A DNA stretch of 64,000 nucleotides from contig CAYLXK010000001.1 of the NCBI GenBank assembly GCA_964387685.1, forward strand, positions 1 to 64,000, written 5' to 3'. A program made the translations under genes and the position numbers. Shown in pieces: positions 1 to 8,072 of this stretch (position 1 is its first letter; every line of letters begins with the position of its first letter). The notes beneath the pieces are model-generated. The model was not told the DNA's origin. It saw only the letters and a list, made by a program, of their open reading frames with translations, and made no database searches. Source of the stretch: Bryobacter sp964387685. Its GTDB lineage: Bacteria > Acidobacteriota > Terriglobia > Bryobacterales > Bryobacteraceae.

Positions 1-142
1 GGGTGCTCGAGGGGAGCGGGGGCTGCCTACGCATTTAGGATAAGGGGCCGGGGGGAAGCGAAATGACGGATGTTGTTGAAAAGAAGGGGGAAAGGGGGTG
101 TGAACGCGCTTCCGCCCAGGTTCAAGCTAGCCGAGGCGCAAA

Positions 143-595
143 CTAGTCGAGGATGACGGCGCCAGAGCCCTTCATCTGATAACGGACAATTGGGCCCGTG
201 ACTTTGGCCGGATCAAATTTGCGGCCCATCTCTTCGGCCTCGTGTTTGGCTTCCGCAATGGCGCGTTCCTTGCTGAGTTCGAGCTTCACCAGCGTGCCTT
301 CGGCGATGGCGTGCTTGCCGTTGCCGTTCTTGGGAAACTCAATCTCGCCATCGTTCACTTTGATGCGGAGCATTTTGCCCGAGGCGGGATCGACGAGATT
401 CATCCAGCAGCCCATCATCTGGCAGACCTCCGTAATGCGGCCTTTGATCTGCACCGTTTTACCAAGGTACTTGTCGGGCGAGGCCAAAACGGCCTCCACG
501 CTTAGGGGTTCCTTCAAGGTGAGCGGCTTACCGAGCTTCAATTCGGCGGCACCCAGAAGGCCGAGGCAGGACAGGGCGAGGGCGAAGAGTTTCAT
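143..595 (-). CDS. Exported DUF4920-like protein
   Basis: A 150-residue protein that starts with a clear signal peptide (MKLFALALSCLGLLGAAEL). I chose the ATG at 593-595 because the reading frame upstream of it runs into the neighbouring gene and lacks signal-peptide character. The mature part carries a CQMMGCWM motif around residue 60, in an OB-fold-like context (KTVQIKGRITEVC, then LRIKVNDGEIEFP). This resembles the DUF4920 family, whose members are small exported proteins of unknown function with two conserved cysteines and a Trp-Met pair. The two cysteines suggest metal or redox chemistry in the periplasm, but that is inference. It lies 7 bases downstream of the TPR gene on the same strand and is probably co-transcribed with it. 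Confidence 0.75.
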   Translation of the reverse strand: MKLFALALSCLGLLGAAELKLGKPLTLKEPLSVEAVLASPDKYLGKTVQIKGRITEVCQMMGCWMNLVDPASGKMLRIKVNDGEIEFPKNGNGKHAIAEGTLVKLELSKERAIAEAKHEAEEMGRKFDPAKVTGPIVRYQMKGSGAVILD

Positions 596-602
596 GGATT
601 CC

Positions 603-2660
603 TCAATTCTTCTTTCTTGTGCTAGCGGGCGTTTCGCGGGCCAAGCGGACCTTGGCGCCGTCCAGTTTCTTCTGTACTTTGGCAACCTCGGCGGGGTCCC
701 GATCGCTAGGCGCAGAGGCGCTCCATTCGCTTAAGCTGCGTTCCCACTGCAGAATGGCTTCCTTGACCTTACCTTGCTTGAGGTAGACATCGCCCAGATG
801 GTCGTGAACGGTGGGATCCTTGCTGAGGCGTTCGAGAGACTGTTTCAGGAATTTCTCGGCTTCATCGAGCTTGTCGAGACGAAAGTAAGCCCAGCCGAGG
901 CTATCGAGATAGGCGCTGTTGAAGGGGTCCTGATCGACGGCTTTTTGGATCATGGCGAGGGCTTCGGGGACGCGGAGGTTCTTGTCGGCGAGCATGTAGC
1001 CGAGGTAGTTCAGGGCGCCGGCGTTGTTGGGGTCCGCTGTGAGGATTTTGCGGAATTCGGCTTCCGCTTCGGGAAGCTTCTTCTGCTTCTCAAACATCGC
1101 GCCGCGCATGAAATAAACGCGTTCCCGGTCCGCGTCGCTGAGGGAGACTTTTTCGGCGCTGTCCAAGGCTTTGCCCATCTCGGCGAAATTCTTGCCTTTT
1201 TCCCATACCTGCGCGATCGAGAGGTGGGTATCGAGGTCTTGTTTGCCATCGAGGAGTTTTTCAAGCCAGGCGGCCGCGTCGGCCGGCTTACCCATATCCC
1301 CGAGCAATTGGCCTTTCAGGAGCTTTAAAGTCCGGTCGCCGGGATACTTTTTCAATCCCTCGTCGACGTAGGAGGAGGCCTTGGCGTAGTCTTTGGCTTG
1401 ACGGTAGGTTTCGACGAGTTGAGCGTTCATGCGGTCCGCGGCGGCGGGATCGAGGATGATCGCCTCTTCGAATTGCTTAGCCGCGTCGGCATACTGCTCG
1501 GCGCCGCGAAGCATTACGCCCAGGCGTTCGAGCAGCAACTGGCGGTTGGCTTTTTCCTGGGGCAGATAAGTCTTGCGGGCGGTGGATTCGACAATTTCGC
1601 GGAGGGTGGCAATGGCTTCGGTCTGTTTGCCTTCGGCTTCGAGAATGTAAATGTCGTTGAAGCGGACTTCGAGATTGGCCGCGTCGAGGTCCTTGGCCTT
1701 CGCCGCAAACTCGCGGGCTTTGGTGAAGTCGCGCTTCTGGCGGTAGAGCTGGGAGAGCCGCAGGACGCTTAAGAGATCTTTGGGCTCATCTTCGACGAGT
1801 TCGCCGTAGACCAGAATGGCGTCGTCCAGCTGTTCGCTCATGAGAAGGTTGTTGGCTAAAGCGCGCTTGATTTCGGGATTACCGCCGGACAGATCGAGGG
1901 CCTTCTGCCAGGCCTTGGCGGCGTTCTTATAATCCTTGAGTTGCTCGTAGGTTTCGGCCAACTGGGCGAAGGCACGGGGGTTGGGAGACTTGGAACTGGA
2001 TTTTTCCAGCAGCGAGGCGGCGCCGGCCATATCGCCTTTTTCCGCGGCGGCCATGGCCAGGCCGGAGAGGGCGTCCTCGTTATCGGGGTCGAGGGCAAGG
2101 GCTTGCTTGTAGGCGTTCTCGCTCTCGGCGTTGTTGGAGGCGACTTTTTCCAGGCGGCCGATCATCAGGAGAGACTCGACGTCTTTGGGATCGGCCTCAT
2201 GGATCTTGGAATATTGATCGAGGGCCTTACGGACCATATCCTCGCGGATGCGGTTCTGTTGGGGGTCGCCGATTAGGCGGGCATAGAGGCGGCCGAGAAC
2301 TCGGCGGGCGCTGAGGTCGTTCGGGTTTAGCTTAAGGGCGGCTTCGCTTTCGGTGACGGCCTTGTTCATTTGGCCCGCCTGCACGTAAAGGTCGCTGAGC
2401 TCGGTGGAAAGGAAGCCGGCGGCGGGGTCGGCCTTGATGGCGGCCTTGTAGAAGTCAATGGCCTGATTCAAGTACTCGGCGCGATTGCCGAAGGCGGCGG
2501 CGAGATCGGCATAGATGTGAGCCATCGAGTAGTTGAAATACGCGTCGCCTTTGGAGGGCTTGCGTGGGGACGCAGTCTGCGCCGAGGCTGGGCTGGTGCA
2601 CAATACAACAAGTGCGGCGGCCAAGCCCATGGCCGTCCAGATTTGGATTAACTTCTTCAT
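603..2660 (-). CDS. Exported TPR-repeat protein
   Basis: A 685-residue protein with an N-terminal signal peptide (cleavage likely after the ASA near residue 28). The rest is almost entirely tandem tetratricopeptide repeats, with the recurring pattern of small and aromatic residues, for example ALNYLGYMLADKN and AYLDSLGWAYFRL near residues 555-605. TPR solenoids mediate protein-protein contacts; acidobacteria encode many exported ones. No catalytic motif is visible. The start ATG (2658-2660) has AAGGA about 8 bases upstream. A TATACT hexamer on the minus strand (complement of 2702-2707) is a plausible -10 element lying inside the divergent miaA gene. The DUF4920 gene follows after 7 bases. The fold is certain, the partner unknown. 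Confidence 0.85.
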   Translation of the reverse strand: MKKLIQIWTAMGLAAALVVLCTSPASAQTASPRKPSKGDAYFNYSMAHIYADLAAAFGNRAEYLNQAIDFYKAAIKADPAAGFLSTELSDLYVQAGQMNKAVTESEAALKLNPNDLSARRVLGRLYARLIGDPQQNRIREDMVRKALDQYSKIHEADPKDVESLLMIGRLEKVASNNAESENAYKQALALDPDNEDALSGLAMAAAEKGDMAGAASLLEKSSSKSPNPRAFAQLAETYEQLKDYKNAAKAWQKALDLSGGNPEIKRALANNLLMSEQLDDAILVYGELVEDEPKDLLSVLRLSQLYRQKRDFTKAREFAAKAKDLDAANLEVRFNDIYILEAEGKQTEAIATLREIVESTARKTYLPQEKANRQLLLERLGVMLRGAEQYADAAKQFEEAIILDPAAADRMNAQLVETYRQAKDYAKASSYVDEGLKKYPGDRTLKLLKGQLLGDMGKPADAAAWLEKLLDGKQDLDTHLSIAQVWEKGKNFAEMGKALDSAEKVSLSDADRERVYFMRGAMFEKQKKLPEAEAEFRKILTADPNNAGALNYLGYMLADKNLRVPEALAMIQKAVDQDPFNSAYLDSLGWAYFRLDKLDEAEKFLKQSLERLSKDPTVHDHLGDVYLKQGKVKEAILQWERSLSEWSASAPSDRDPAEVAKVQKKLDGAKVRLARETPASTRKKN

Positions 2661-2677
2661 TCGATGGTCCTTCGCTC

Positions 2678-3661
2678 GTGGCGCTCCCCGATTTGACTAA
2701 CAGTATATCTCCGCTGCTGGTGATAGCCGGGCCGACGGCCGGCGGCAAATCGGCGCTGGCTCTGGAGCTGGCGCGCCGTTGGGGGGGAGAGATCGTAAAT
2801 GGGGATTCGGTGCAAATCTATCGGGGGATGGATATTGGGACGGCCAAGCCCAAGGCCATGGAACGCGCCCAAGTTCCCCATCACCTATTCGACGTACGAA
2901 ACCCGAATGAAGTTTTTAGCGCCGGAGAATATTCCCGGCTGGCGCGAGAGGTGGTGGCGGAAATTGCGCAGAGGGGGAAGTTGCCGATTGTGGTGGGGGG
3001 AGCGGGATTTTATTTGAAGGCTTTGGTGGAGGGGCTATCGCCGGGGGCACCCGCATCGGAAGAGATTCGACAGCGACTGCTGCGGATGGAGAGCAAGGCG
3101 GCAGGGAGGCTGCACCGGGTGTTGCGATGTTGGGCGCGGGAGGCTGCCGAGCAGATTCATCGCAACGATACGCAAAAGATCGTGCGGGCGCTGGAAATCA
3201 TGTTGCAGGAGAAGAAGCGGCTGCAAGAGGCCAGGATTCCGCGAGACCGGCTGGAGGGCTATCGGGTGCTTTGGATGGGGGTTTCGCCGCCGCGAGACCG
3301 ACTGCGGGCGAGGATCTTGGAGCGGGCGCGGGAGATGTTTGCCGGGGGGTTGCTGGAAGAGGTGCGGCAATTGCGGGAGCAGGGATATGGCCAGGAGGCC
3401 AAGGCGATGGAAAGCGTGGGATATCGGCAGGCGCAACAGGTATGGGAGGGGAAGATGACGGTGGAGGAGGCCGTGGCGGAGACAGGGTTGCGAAGTGGAC
3501 AGTACGCTAAGCGGCAGATGACGTGGTTCCGGCGAAACAAAGAAATGGTGTGGTTAGAGGGGTTTGGTCACGATATCGCCATACAAGCCCAGGCTGAATC
3601 CGTCTTAAAACAATTTCTGACCGGGGCTATAAAAATCTATTTTGATGAGCGGAACAAATAA
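2678..3661 (+). CDS. miaA: tRNA dimethylallyltransferase MiaA
   Basis: MiaA transfers a dimethylallyl group to N6 of A37 in tRNAs that read U-starting codons. The sequence has the P-loop GPTAGGKS close to the N-terminus, then NGDSVQIYRGMDIGTAKP, which binds substrate and carries the family's catalytic Asp, the VGGAGFYLKAL segment, and a C-terminal KRQMTWFRRN motif. The start is uncertain. No ATG is suitable, the reading frame extends into the divergent TPR gene, and the two best candidates are GTG at 2678 and TTG at 2693. Both put the P-loop at residue 13-18, as in known MiaA proteins. No Shine-Dalgarno sequence precedes either. The divergent TPR start is only 17-32 bases away. Confidence 0.93.
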   Translation: MALPDLTNSISPLLVIAGPTAGGKSALALELARRWGGEIVNGDSVQIYRGMDIGTAKPKAMERAQVPHHLFDVRNPNEVFSAGEYSRLAREVVAEIAQRGKLPIVVGGAGFYLKALVEGLSPGAPASEEIRQRLLRMESKAAGRLHRVLRCWAREAAEQIHRNDTQKIVRALEIMLQEKKRLQEARIPRDRLEGYRVLWMGVSPPRDRLRARILERAREMFAGGLLEEVRQLREQGYGQEAKAMESVGYRQAQQVWEGKMTVEEAVAETGLRSGQYAKRQMTWFRRNKEMVWLEGFGHDIAIQAQAESVLKQFLTGAIKIYFDERNK

Positions 3662-3801
3662 CCTGTTCGCGCGTATTGACTGGTGGAAGGCAAGAGAGGC
3701 TAAACAAAGCCCGTGCCTAGAATGGCCGGACCCGAGAATTACTGAGGGTGGGCCAACAAAAAAACTGACCTGGGGAACAAATCAAGAGGAGTTTACCGAC
3801 T

Positions 3802-4137
3802 ATGACGAAGAAAATCATGTTTTCATTTATGACGGCTGCATTACTAGTGGCCTCGGCGGCGGAAAAGCACAACCTAACGCTTTTCCAGGCCTCTGTTGTG
3901 AACGGCACGGAACTGGCGCCGGGCGACTACCGGATGGAAGTGGACGGCGACAAGGTTGTCATTTCCAAGGGCAAACAAAAGGTAGAAGCAGCCGTGAAGG
4001 TCGACACGACCGACACCAAGTTTGGTGCGACGTCGGTTCGCTATTCCAATGCGGACGGCAAATATAAGGTGCAGGAGATCCGGTTGGGCGGCACGAACCG
4101 CAAACTGGTCTTCGACGCCGCGCAAAGCGGTCTCTAA
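3802..4137 (+). CDS. Small exported protein of unknown function
   Basis: A 111-residue protein. Residues 1-20 form a signal peptide (MTKKIMFSFMTAALLVASAA). The mature chain alternates hydrophobic and charged residues, typical of a small beta-sandwich: GTELAPGDYRMEVDG, then KVVISKGKQKVEA and KLVFDAA. Comparable small exported proteins are common in acidobacterial genomes, but no function is known to me. The start is well supported by an AAGAGGAG Shine-Dalgarno sequence about 10 bases before the ATG. A weak TTGACT (about 3675) followed after 17 bases by an AT-rich hexamer could be its promoter. It is flanked by miaA (140 bases upstream) and a TPR gene (81 bases downstream). Confidence 0.8.
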   Translation: MTKKIMFSFMTAALLVASAAEKHNLTLFQASVVNGTELAPGDYRMEVDGDKVVISKGKQKVEAAVKVDTTDTKFGATSVRYSNADGKYKVQEIRLGGTNRKLVFDAAQSGL

Positions 4138-4205
4138 GAGGCCGGGCGGACGCGCCTGCAATTTTCTCCAATCCACAGAACCAAGGCCAGATGGAGCCGC
4201 TTTGC

Positions 4206-4211
4206 TACGCT
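4206..4211 (+). promoter_or_regulatory. Extended -10 element upstream of the TolB-like/TPR gene
   Basis: TGCTACGCT ends 7 bases before the ATG at 4219, and no Shine-Dalgarno sequence lies between. The hexamer TACGCT keeps the three most conserved -10 positions (T, A, final T) and is preceded by TGn. This would place transcription start at or next to the start codon. No convincing -35 is seen. Confidence 0.4.
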
Positions 4212-4218
4212 GAGAGCG

Positions 4219-5418
4219 ATGCGGCCCAGTCTGGCCTTTTTGTTTACGACGCTTTGTTTTGGGACGCTGGGGCGGGAAGGCGCGAGGGCGGACACGTGGC
4301 TGATTGTGCCACCCTTCAACCAGTCTGGGAATGGGAGTTTGGATTGGCTGGGGGAATCGATTGCGGAGTCTCTAACGGAGACGTTGGCGGCTCAGGGCGA
4401 GCTGGTGATTGACCGGGAGAGCCGCCGGGAAGGGGAGCGCAGGCTGGCGCTACGGCCGAACGTTTCCTGGACCTTGGCTTCGGTGGTGAAGCTAGCGGAA
4501 GCGTTGGACGGCACGCAGGTGGTGTACGGGTCGTTTCAGGTAGTAAGTGGGGTGAGGAGCGCGGGACAGTTGAAGCTGCGGATGGAAGTGGTGAACGTGC
4601 GGGATTTCGAGGCGGCGGCGCAGCTAGAGGAAAATGGGCCTTTGGAGGAACTGGCGGCGATTCAGGGCAGGGTGTCGTACCGGGTGTGGAACGCGGCTGG
4701 AAAGGGCGCCACGATGAGCCAGGCCACGTTTTTGGAGAGCCTGCGGCCGATTCGATTGGATGCGATGGAGAATTATGTGCGGGGCTTGCTGACCGGCAAT
4801 GCCGACGTACGGCAGAAGTTTTTTGAGCAGGCGTTGAAGTTGGATGCGCGGTATAGCCAGGCTGCCTTCCGGTTGGGGAAGCACCTGTACGAACAAAACG
4901 CGTTTGCGGCGGCGGCCGGCTGGCTGGGGAAGGTTGCAAAACAGGATTCGCATTATCGAGAGGCGCAATTTTTCCTGGGTTTGGCGCAATACGAAAGTGG
5001 CGATTTTCGGGCGGCCATGAAGAGTTGGGAAGAGGTGGCCAAGGAAGTGCCGCTGTCGGAGGTGTACAACAACCTGGGGCTGGCGCAATTTCGCTTAAAA
5101 CTGCCGGAGGCGATCGATTCGCTGCGGAGGGCGCTAGAGGGGGACGATAAGGATCCGACCTATCACTTCAATCTGGGGGTAGCGCTATTGGCGAGTGGGG
5201 AAAGGATTCGGGCGGCCGACGAATTTCGGGCAGTGTTGGACCGGGATTCCAGCGACCAGGAGGCGACAAAGCTGTTGGGGAGGAGTCTGCGGGCGTCGGC
5301 GAATCCTCCGGTGGTGCAGTTTGAGGAATTAGCGCCGCTGGGGCGGCCGCGCTTCGAATTCAATGAGGCGGCATACCGGCAGCTAAAGGCGCTGATTCCG
5401 GTGGCGAAGCCCAAATAG
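4219..5418 (+). CDS. Exported TolB/FlgO-like domain protein with TPR repeats
   Basis: A 399-residue protein with a signal peptide ending near residue 25. Residues 26-170 form a TolB/FlgO-type nucleotide-binding-like domain: WLIVPPFNQSGNGSLDWLG, then GELVIDRES and GTQVVYGSFQV, the pattern also seen ahead of TPRs in CadC-like proteins. Residues 175-370 hold TPR repeats (AVALLASGERIRAADEFRAV and similar). Such proteins are usually periplasmic or outer-membrane scaffolds; no enzymatic role is visible. There is no ribosome-binding site, and a -10-like hexamer sits just ahead of the start. The ECF sigma factor gene follows after about 170 bases in the same direction, but a functional link is only inferred from position. 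Confidence 0.75.
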   Translation: MRPSLAFLFTTLCFGTLGREGARADTWLIVPPFNQSGNGSLDWLGESIAESLTETLAAQGELVIDRESRREGERRLALRPNVSWTLASVVKLAEALDGTQVVYGSFQVVSGVRSAGQLKLRMEVVNVRDFEAAAQLEENGPLEELAAIQGRVSYRVWNAAGKGATMSQATFLESLRPIRLDAMENYVRGLLTGNADVRQKFFEQALKLDARYSQAAFRLGKHLYEQNAFAAAAGWLGKVAKQDSHYREAQFFLGLAQYESGDFRAAMKSWEEVAKEVPLSEVYNNLGLAQFRLKLPEAIDSLRRALEGDDKDPTYHFNLGVALLASGERIRAADEFRAVLDRDSSDQEATKLLGRSLRASANPPVVQFEELAPLGRPRFEFNEAAYRQLKALIPVAKPK

Positions 5419-5541
5419 GGGTGCTTTCGCATTTTGTTTGTGGCTCTCTTGGGCTACGAACTTTTTACCCTGCCCCGCATTTTTTGCGTGGTCCGAGCTA
5501 CACATCGAAAATTAACAAACTGAGTGATATCATAGAGTTGT

Positions 5542-5559
5542 CAACAAAATCTATTGTTG
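5542..5559. promoter_or_regulatory. Perfect inverted repeat ahead of the sigma factor gene
   Basis: CAACAA, six bases (AATCTA), then TTGTTG forms an exact 6-bp dyad 27 bases upstream of the sigma factor start, in the most AT-rich intergenic stretch of this region. Its size and symmetry fit a dimeric repressor operator; it could also be a small hairpin. Only one copy was noticed in the window. Confidence 0.3.
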
Positions 5560-5585
5560 GCCCCCCGCGTGCAATAGCATCCCGC

Positions 5586-6146
5586 ATGACGGTTACCGAA
5601 TCCATGAATTTCGTGTCGATGCCGACCTTAACGCGCGACGATTACGCGCGGGCGTACCAGGACGGCTTTTCGAAGACGGTACGATTCCTGGCGGCCAATG
5701 GCGCTTCGCAGGAAGTGGCGGAAGAAGTAGCCCAGGCGGCGTGGGTGCGCGGCTGGGAACGCATTGGGCAGCTGCGGCATGTGCAAGCGCTGACGTACTG
5801 GATTAATTCGATTGCGAAGAATTTCTTGCGGAATAGCTTCCGGCGTCGGCATGCTTCGACGGAATTGCTGGAGACGACGCTAATCACGAATCCGCTGCAT
5901 TCCGAGCCGCTGGATGCGCGGCGGATCTTTGCCGAATGCAGTGAAGCGGAGCGGCAGCTTCTAGAGCGCTACTACTTGGAAGGATTCACAAGCCAGGAGT
6001 TATCGGAGGAGTTTGGCTTGTCGGCGGTGGGTGTGCGAGTGCGGCTGACGCGGCTGAAGAAGAATATCGTGACGCGGATGGAAAAGCCCTCGGCGCGTCC
6101 GGTGCAAAGTGAAAGTGACGCGGCGCAGTGGCGCCAAGCGGCTTAA
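5586..6146 (+). CDS. ECF-type RNA polymerase sigma factor
   Basis: A protein of about 186 residues with the two-domain layout of group 4 (ECF) sigma factors. Region 2 spans residues about 15-95, including VAEEVAQAAWVRGWERIGQL and ALTYWINSIAKNFLRN. Region 4 spans about 120-170 with the helix-turn-helix GFTSQELSEEFGLSAVGVRV followed by RLTRLKKNI. I chose the ATG at 5586; another in-frame ATG lies at 5604, and residues further upstream show no sigma-like character. No anti-sigma gene is adjacent. The next gene downstream is a sensor kinase behind a terminator-like hairpin. It probably activates its own and a few other promoters, but the signal is unknown. Confidence 0.85.
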   Translation: MTVTESMNFVSMPTLTRDDYARAYQDGFSKTVRFLAANGASQEVAEEVAQAAWVRGWERIGQLRHVQALTYWINSIAKNFLRNSFRRRHASTELLETTLITNPLHSEPLDARRIFAECSEAERQLLERYYLEGFTSQELSEEFGLSAVGVRVRLTRLKKNIVTRMEKPSARPVQSESDAAQWRQAA

Positions 6147-6196
6147 GGGCGCCAAGCGGCATAAGGGCAGAATCTTCCTCATCTCCAAAACTTTCC

Positions 6197-6231
6197 GGCC
6201 CGCGTGAGATAATCCACGCGGGCCTTTTCTT
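6197..6231 (+). terminator. Hairpin terminator whose loop contains an extended -10 element
   Basis: GGCCCGCGTG (6197-6206) and CACGCGGGCC (6215-6224) form a perfect 10-bp stem with an 8-base loop, followed by TTTTCTT and then directly by the ATG of the sensor kinase gene. This has the form of an intrinsic terminator for the sigma factor gene. Bases 6205-6213 read TGAGATAAT, a near-consensus extended -10 element, so the same DNA may also start the kinase transcript. Confidence 0.6.
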
Positions 6232-8037
6232 ATGCCGGCGCCGGAACTGGATTTACACGGGCATCACTGGGTTAACACGATCGGGCACAGCGCGGGCGTG
6301 ATTGTGTTCGCAAATCTGGGTTGGCTGTTGTATCGGGACGCCCGGCGGATGGGACAGGCGGTCCGCGTATTGCCGATTGCGTGCACGTTGATGGCGCTGG
6401 TGTGGGACCTTTTCCTATTGCTGGCCTTGGGATTCCGCGAGCGCGATGCTTTTCTAGCGAACGCGTTTGCGGCGGTGGCCTTTGCGGCGCTGAGCGTATT
6501 GCCCGCCTTGCTGCTCGATGTGGGCTTGCAGCGCGAGCTGAAGGGGCTGCGCTGGGCGGCTTACGGCGTGAGTGCGTTGTGCGCGGGGATGCACCTGAGC
6601 GAAATTGTCGCTGAAACGCCAGGGGTGCATGGATTGGCGTTGGTCACGCTTTCGGGGGGATTCGCGGGCTTGGCGGCGTTGAGCCTGGTGCTGCGCCGGA
6701 GAACGCCGCAAGTGCCGACGGCGGCATCCTTGTGTTTGTTTCTGCTGGCGTTGTCGTTTTTGCATTTCGATGCGGGGGCGTCGGAGGGGAGCCTGTGGAC
6801 GGAAATCCTGCTGCACCATGCGGGCATCCCGCTGGCGCTCTTTGTCGTATTGCAGGACTACCGCTTTTTGCTGCTGGACGCCTTTATGCGCCTGGCGGCC
6901 AATGGGGCCTTGGCGGCGGTTTTTGTGACTCTCTATTGGCAGGGGCGGGGGTGGATGCGAAGGCTAGAGGATGCGGCACAGGACCCGTTTTGGTTGGGGC
7001 TGGCGTTTGTGATGCTGGCGTCGGCGTTTCTGGCTTTCGCGCTGCTGCGGGAGCGAGTGCAGGACTGGCTGACCCGTCAGATATTCCTGCGGCGAGACCC
7101 CAAGGAGACTTTGGCGGCACTGCGGCAATTGGGCGGGGGAGAAGAATCGATCTTGGAGGCGGCTTCGCGATTGCTGGCGGAATACTTCCGTTGCGATAGA
7201 CGGGCGGTGGCCGAAGAGGCACAGCCGGGATACGACGCGACGGTAACGCTGCGCTTTTTGAAAGGGGATGTGCGGTACCTGCAAATGGGCGGGAGGAGGT
7301 TTCTGTCGGAAGACATTGAGATGCTGGAGAGCTTTGCGGCGCAGATAGCGCGCGAGGTGGACCGGGCGCGTACGCAGGAGTTGGAGCGATTGATGATCGA
7401 GGCGGAATTGCGGGCTTTGCAGAGCCAGATTCATCCGCACTTTCTGTTCAATGCGCTGAACGCGTTGTATGGAAGCATTCCGCGGACGGCGCCGGACGCG
7501 AGGAGGCTGGTGCTTTCCTTGAGCGAGGTGTTCCGCTACTTTTTAACCACGTCCAAAGCGATGGTGAAGCTAGAGGAGGAACTGCGCATTGTCGAGGCCT
7601 ACCTGGAGATTGAGAAGGCGCGTCTGGGGACGCGGCTGGAGACGCGGGTGCGGGCGGAGGCGGAGGCCTTAGGGGTGGCGATTCCAGTGTTGTCGATTCA
7701 GCCGCTGGTGGAGAACGCGATCAAGCATGGGGTGTCGGCGGTGCCGGGGCGGGGCGAGGTGGAACTGGAAGCGATCTGCGAGGACGGCAAGTTGTTCGTG
7801 AGGGTGCAGGATACCGGCGAGGGTTTCGAGGATGGGATGAGGCGGCCGGCCGCAGCGGATTCCAATCGGGTGGGCCTGGAAAACGTGCGACGGCGGCTGG
7901 AACTGCATTATGGCAAGAGCGCCTCCTTAAGGCTCGAGCGCAACGAGCGGGGGACTTTGGCGGTGGTGGAGATCCCCATTCATCGGGTGGAAGAGCCCGC
8001 GGGCGGCAAGATGGTAGCCGCTCACGGTAATTCCTGA
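6232..8037 (+). CDS. Membrane sensor histidine kinase, LytS/YehU type
   Basis: A 601-residue sensor kinase. Residues 1-275 contain about eight hydrophobic segments and form the membrane sensor part. A linker or GAF-like stretch follows. The kinase core begins with QSQIHPHFLFNALNALYG, where His401 is the expected phosphorylation site of the His_kinase (PF06580) family. The ATP-binding domain has the N-box PLVENAIKHG and the glycine box DTGEGF. This family normally pairs with LytTR response regulators, and exactly such a gene follows after 35 bases. The ATG comes right after a terminator-like hairpin and has no Shine-Dalgarno sequence. The ligand sensed is unknown. Confidence 0.9.
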   Translation: MPAPELDLHGHHWVNTIGHSAGVIVFANLGWLLYRDARRMGQAVRVLPIACTLMALVWDLFLLLALGFRERDAFLANAFAAVAFAALSVLPALLLDVGLQRELKGLRWAAYGVSALCAGMHLSEIVAETPGVHGLALVTLSGGFAGLAALSLVLRRRTPQVPTAASLCLFLLALSFLHFDAGASEGSLWTEILLHHAGIPLALFVVLQDYRFLLLDAFMRLAANGALAAVFVTLYWQGRGWMRRLEDAAQDPFWLGLAFVMLASAFLAFALLRERVQDWLTRQIFLRRDPKETLAALRQLGGGEESILEAASRLLAEYFRCDRRAVAEEAQPGYDATVTLRFLKGDVRYLQMGGRRFLSEDIEMLESFAAQIAREVDRARTQELERLMIEAELRALQSQIHPHFLFNALNALYGSIPRTAPDARRLVLSLSEVFRYFLTTSKAMVKLEEELRIVEAYLEIEKARLGTRLETRVRAEAEALGVAIPVLSIQPLVENAIKHGVSAVPGRGEVELEAICEDGKLFVRVQDTGEGFEDGMRRPAAADSNRVGLENVRRRLELHYGKSASLRLERNERGTLAVVEIPIHRVEEPAGGKMVAAHGNS

Positions 8038-8072
8038 GGGCTGGGGGAGAAGGACGCGCGAAGCTGGAGGGG

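Noticed and set aside
1..142. Possible gene remnant at the left window edge
   Set aside because: Frames open at the edge end within 70 bases and carry no recognisable C-terminus; a 27-codon frame from position 63 has no support.
5421..5585. Upstream extension of the sigma factor
   Set aside because: The segment is AT-rich, contains the inverted repeat and shows no sigma-factor-like residues, so it is treated as a leader.
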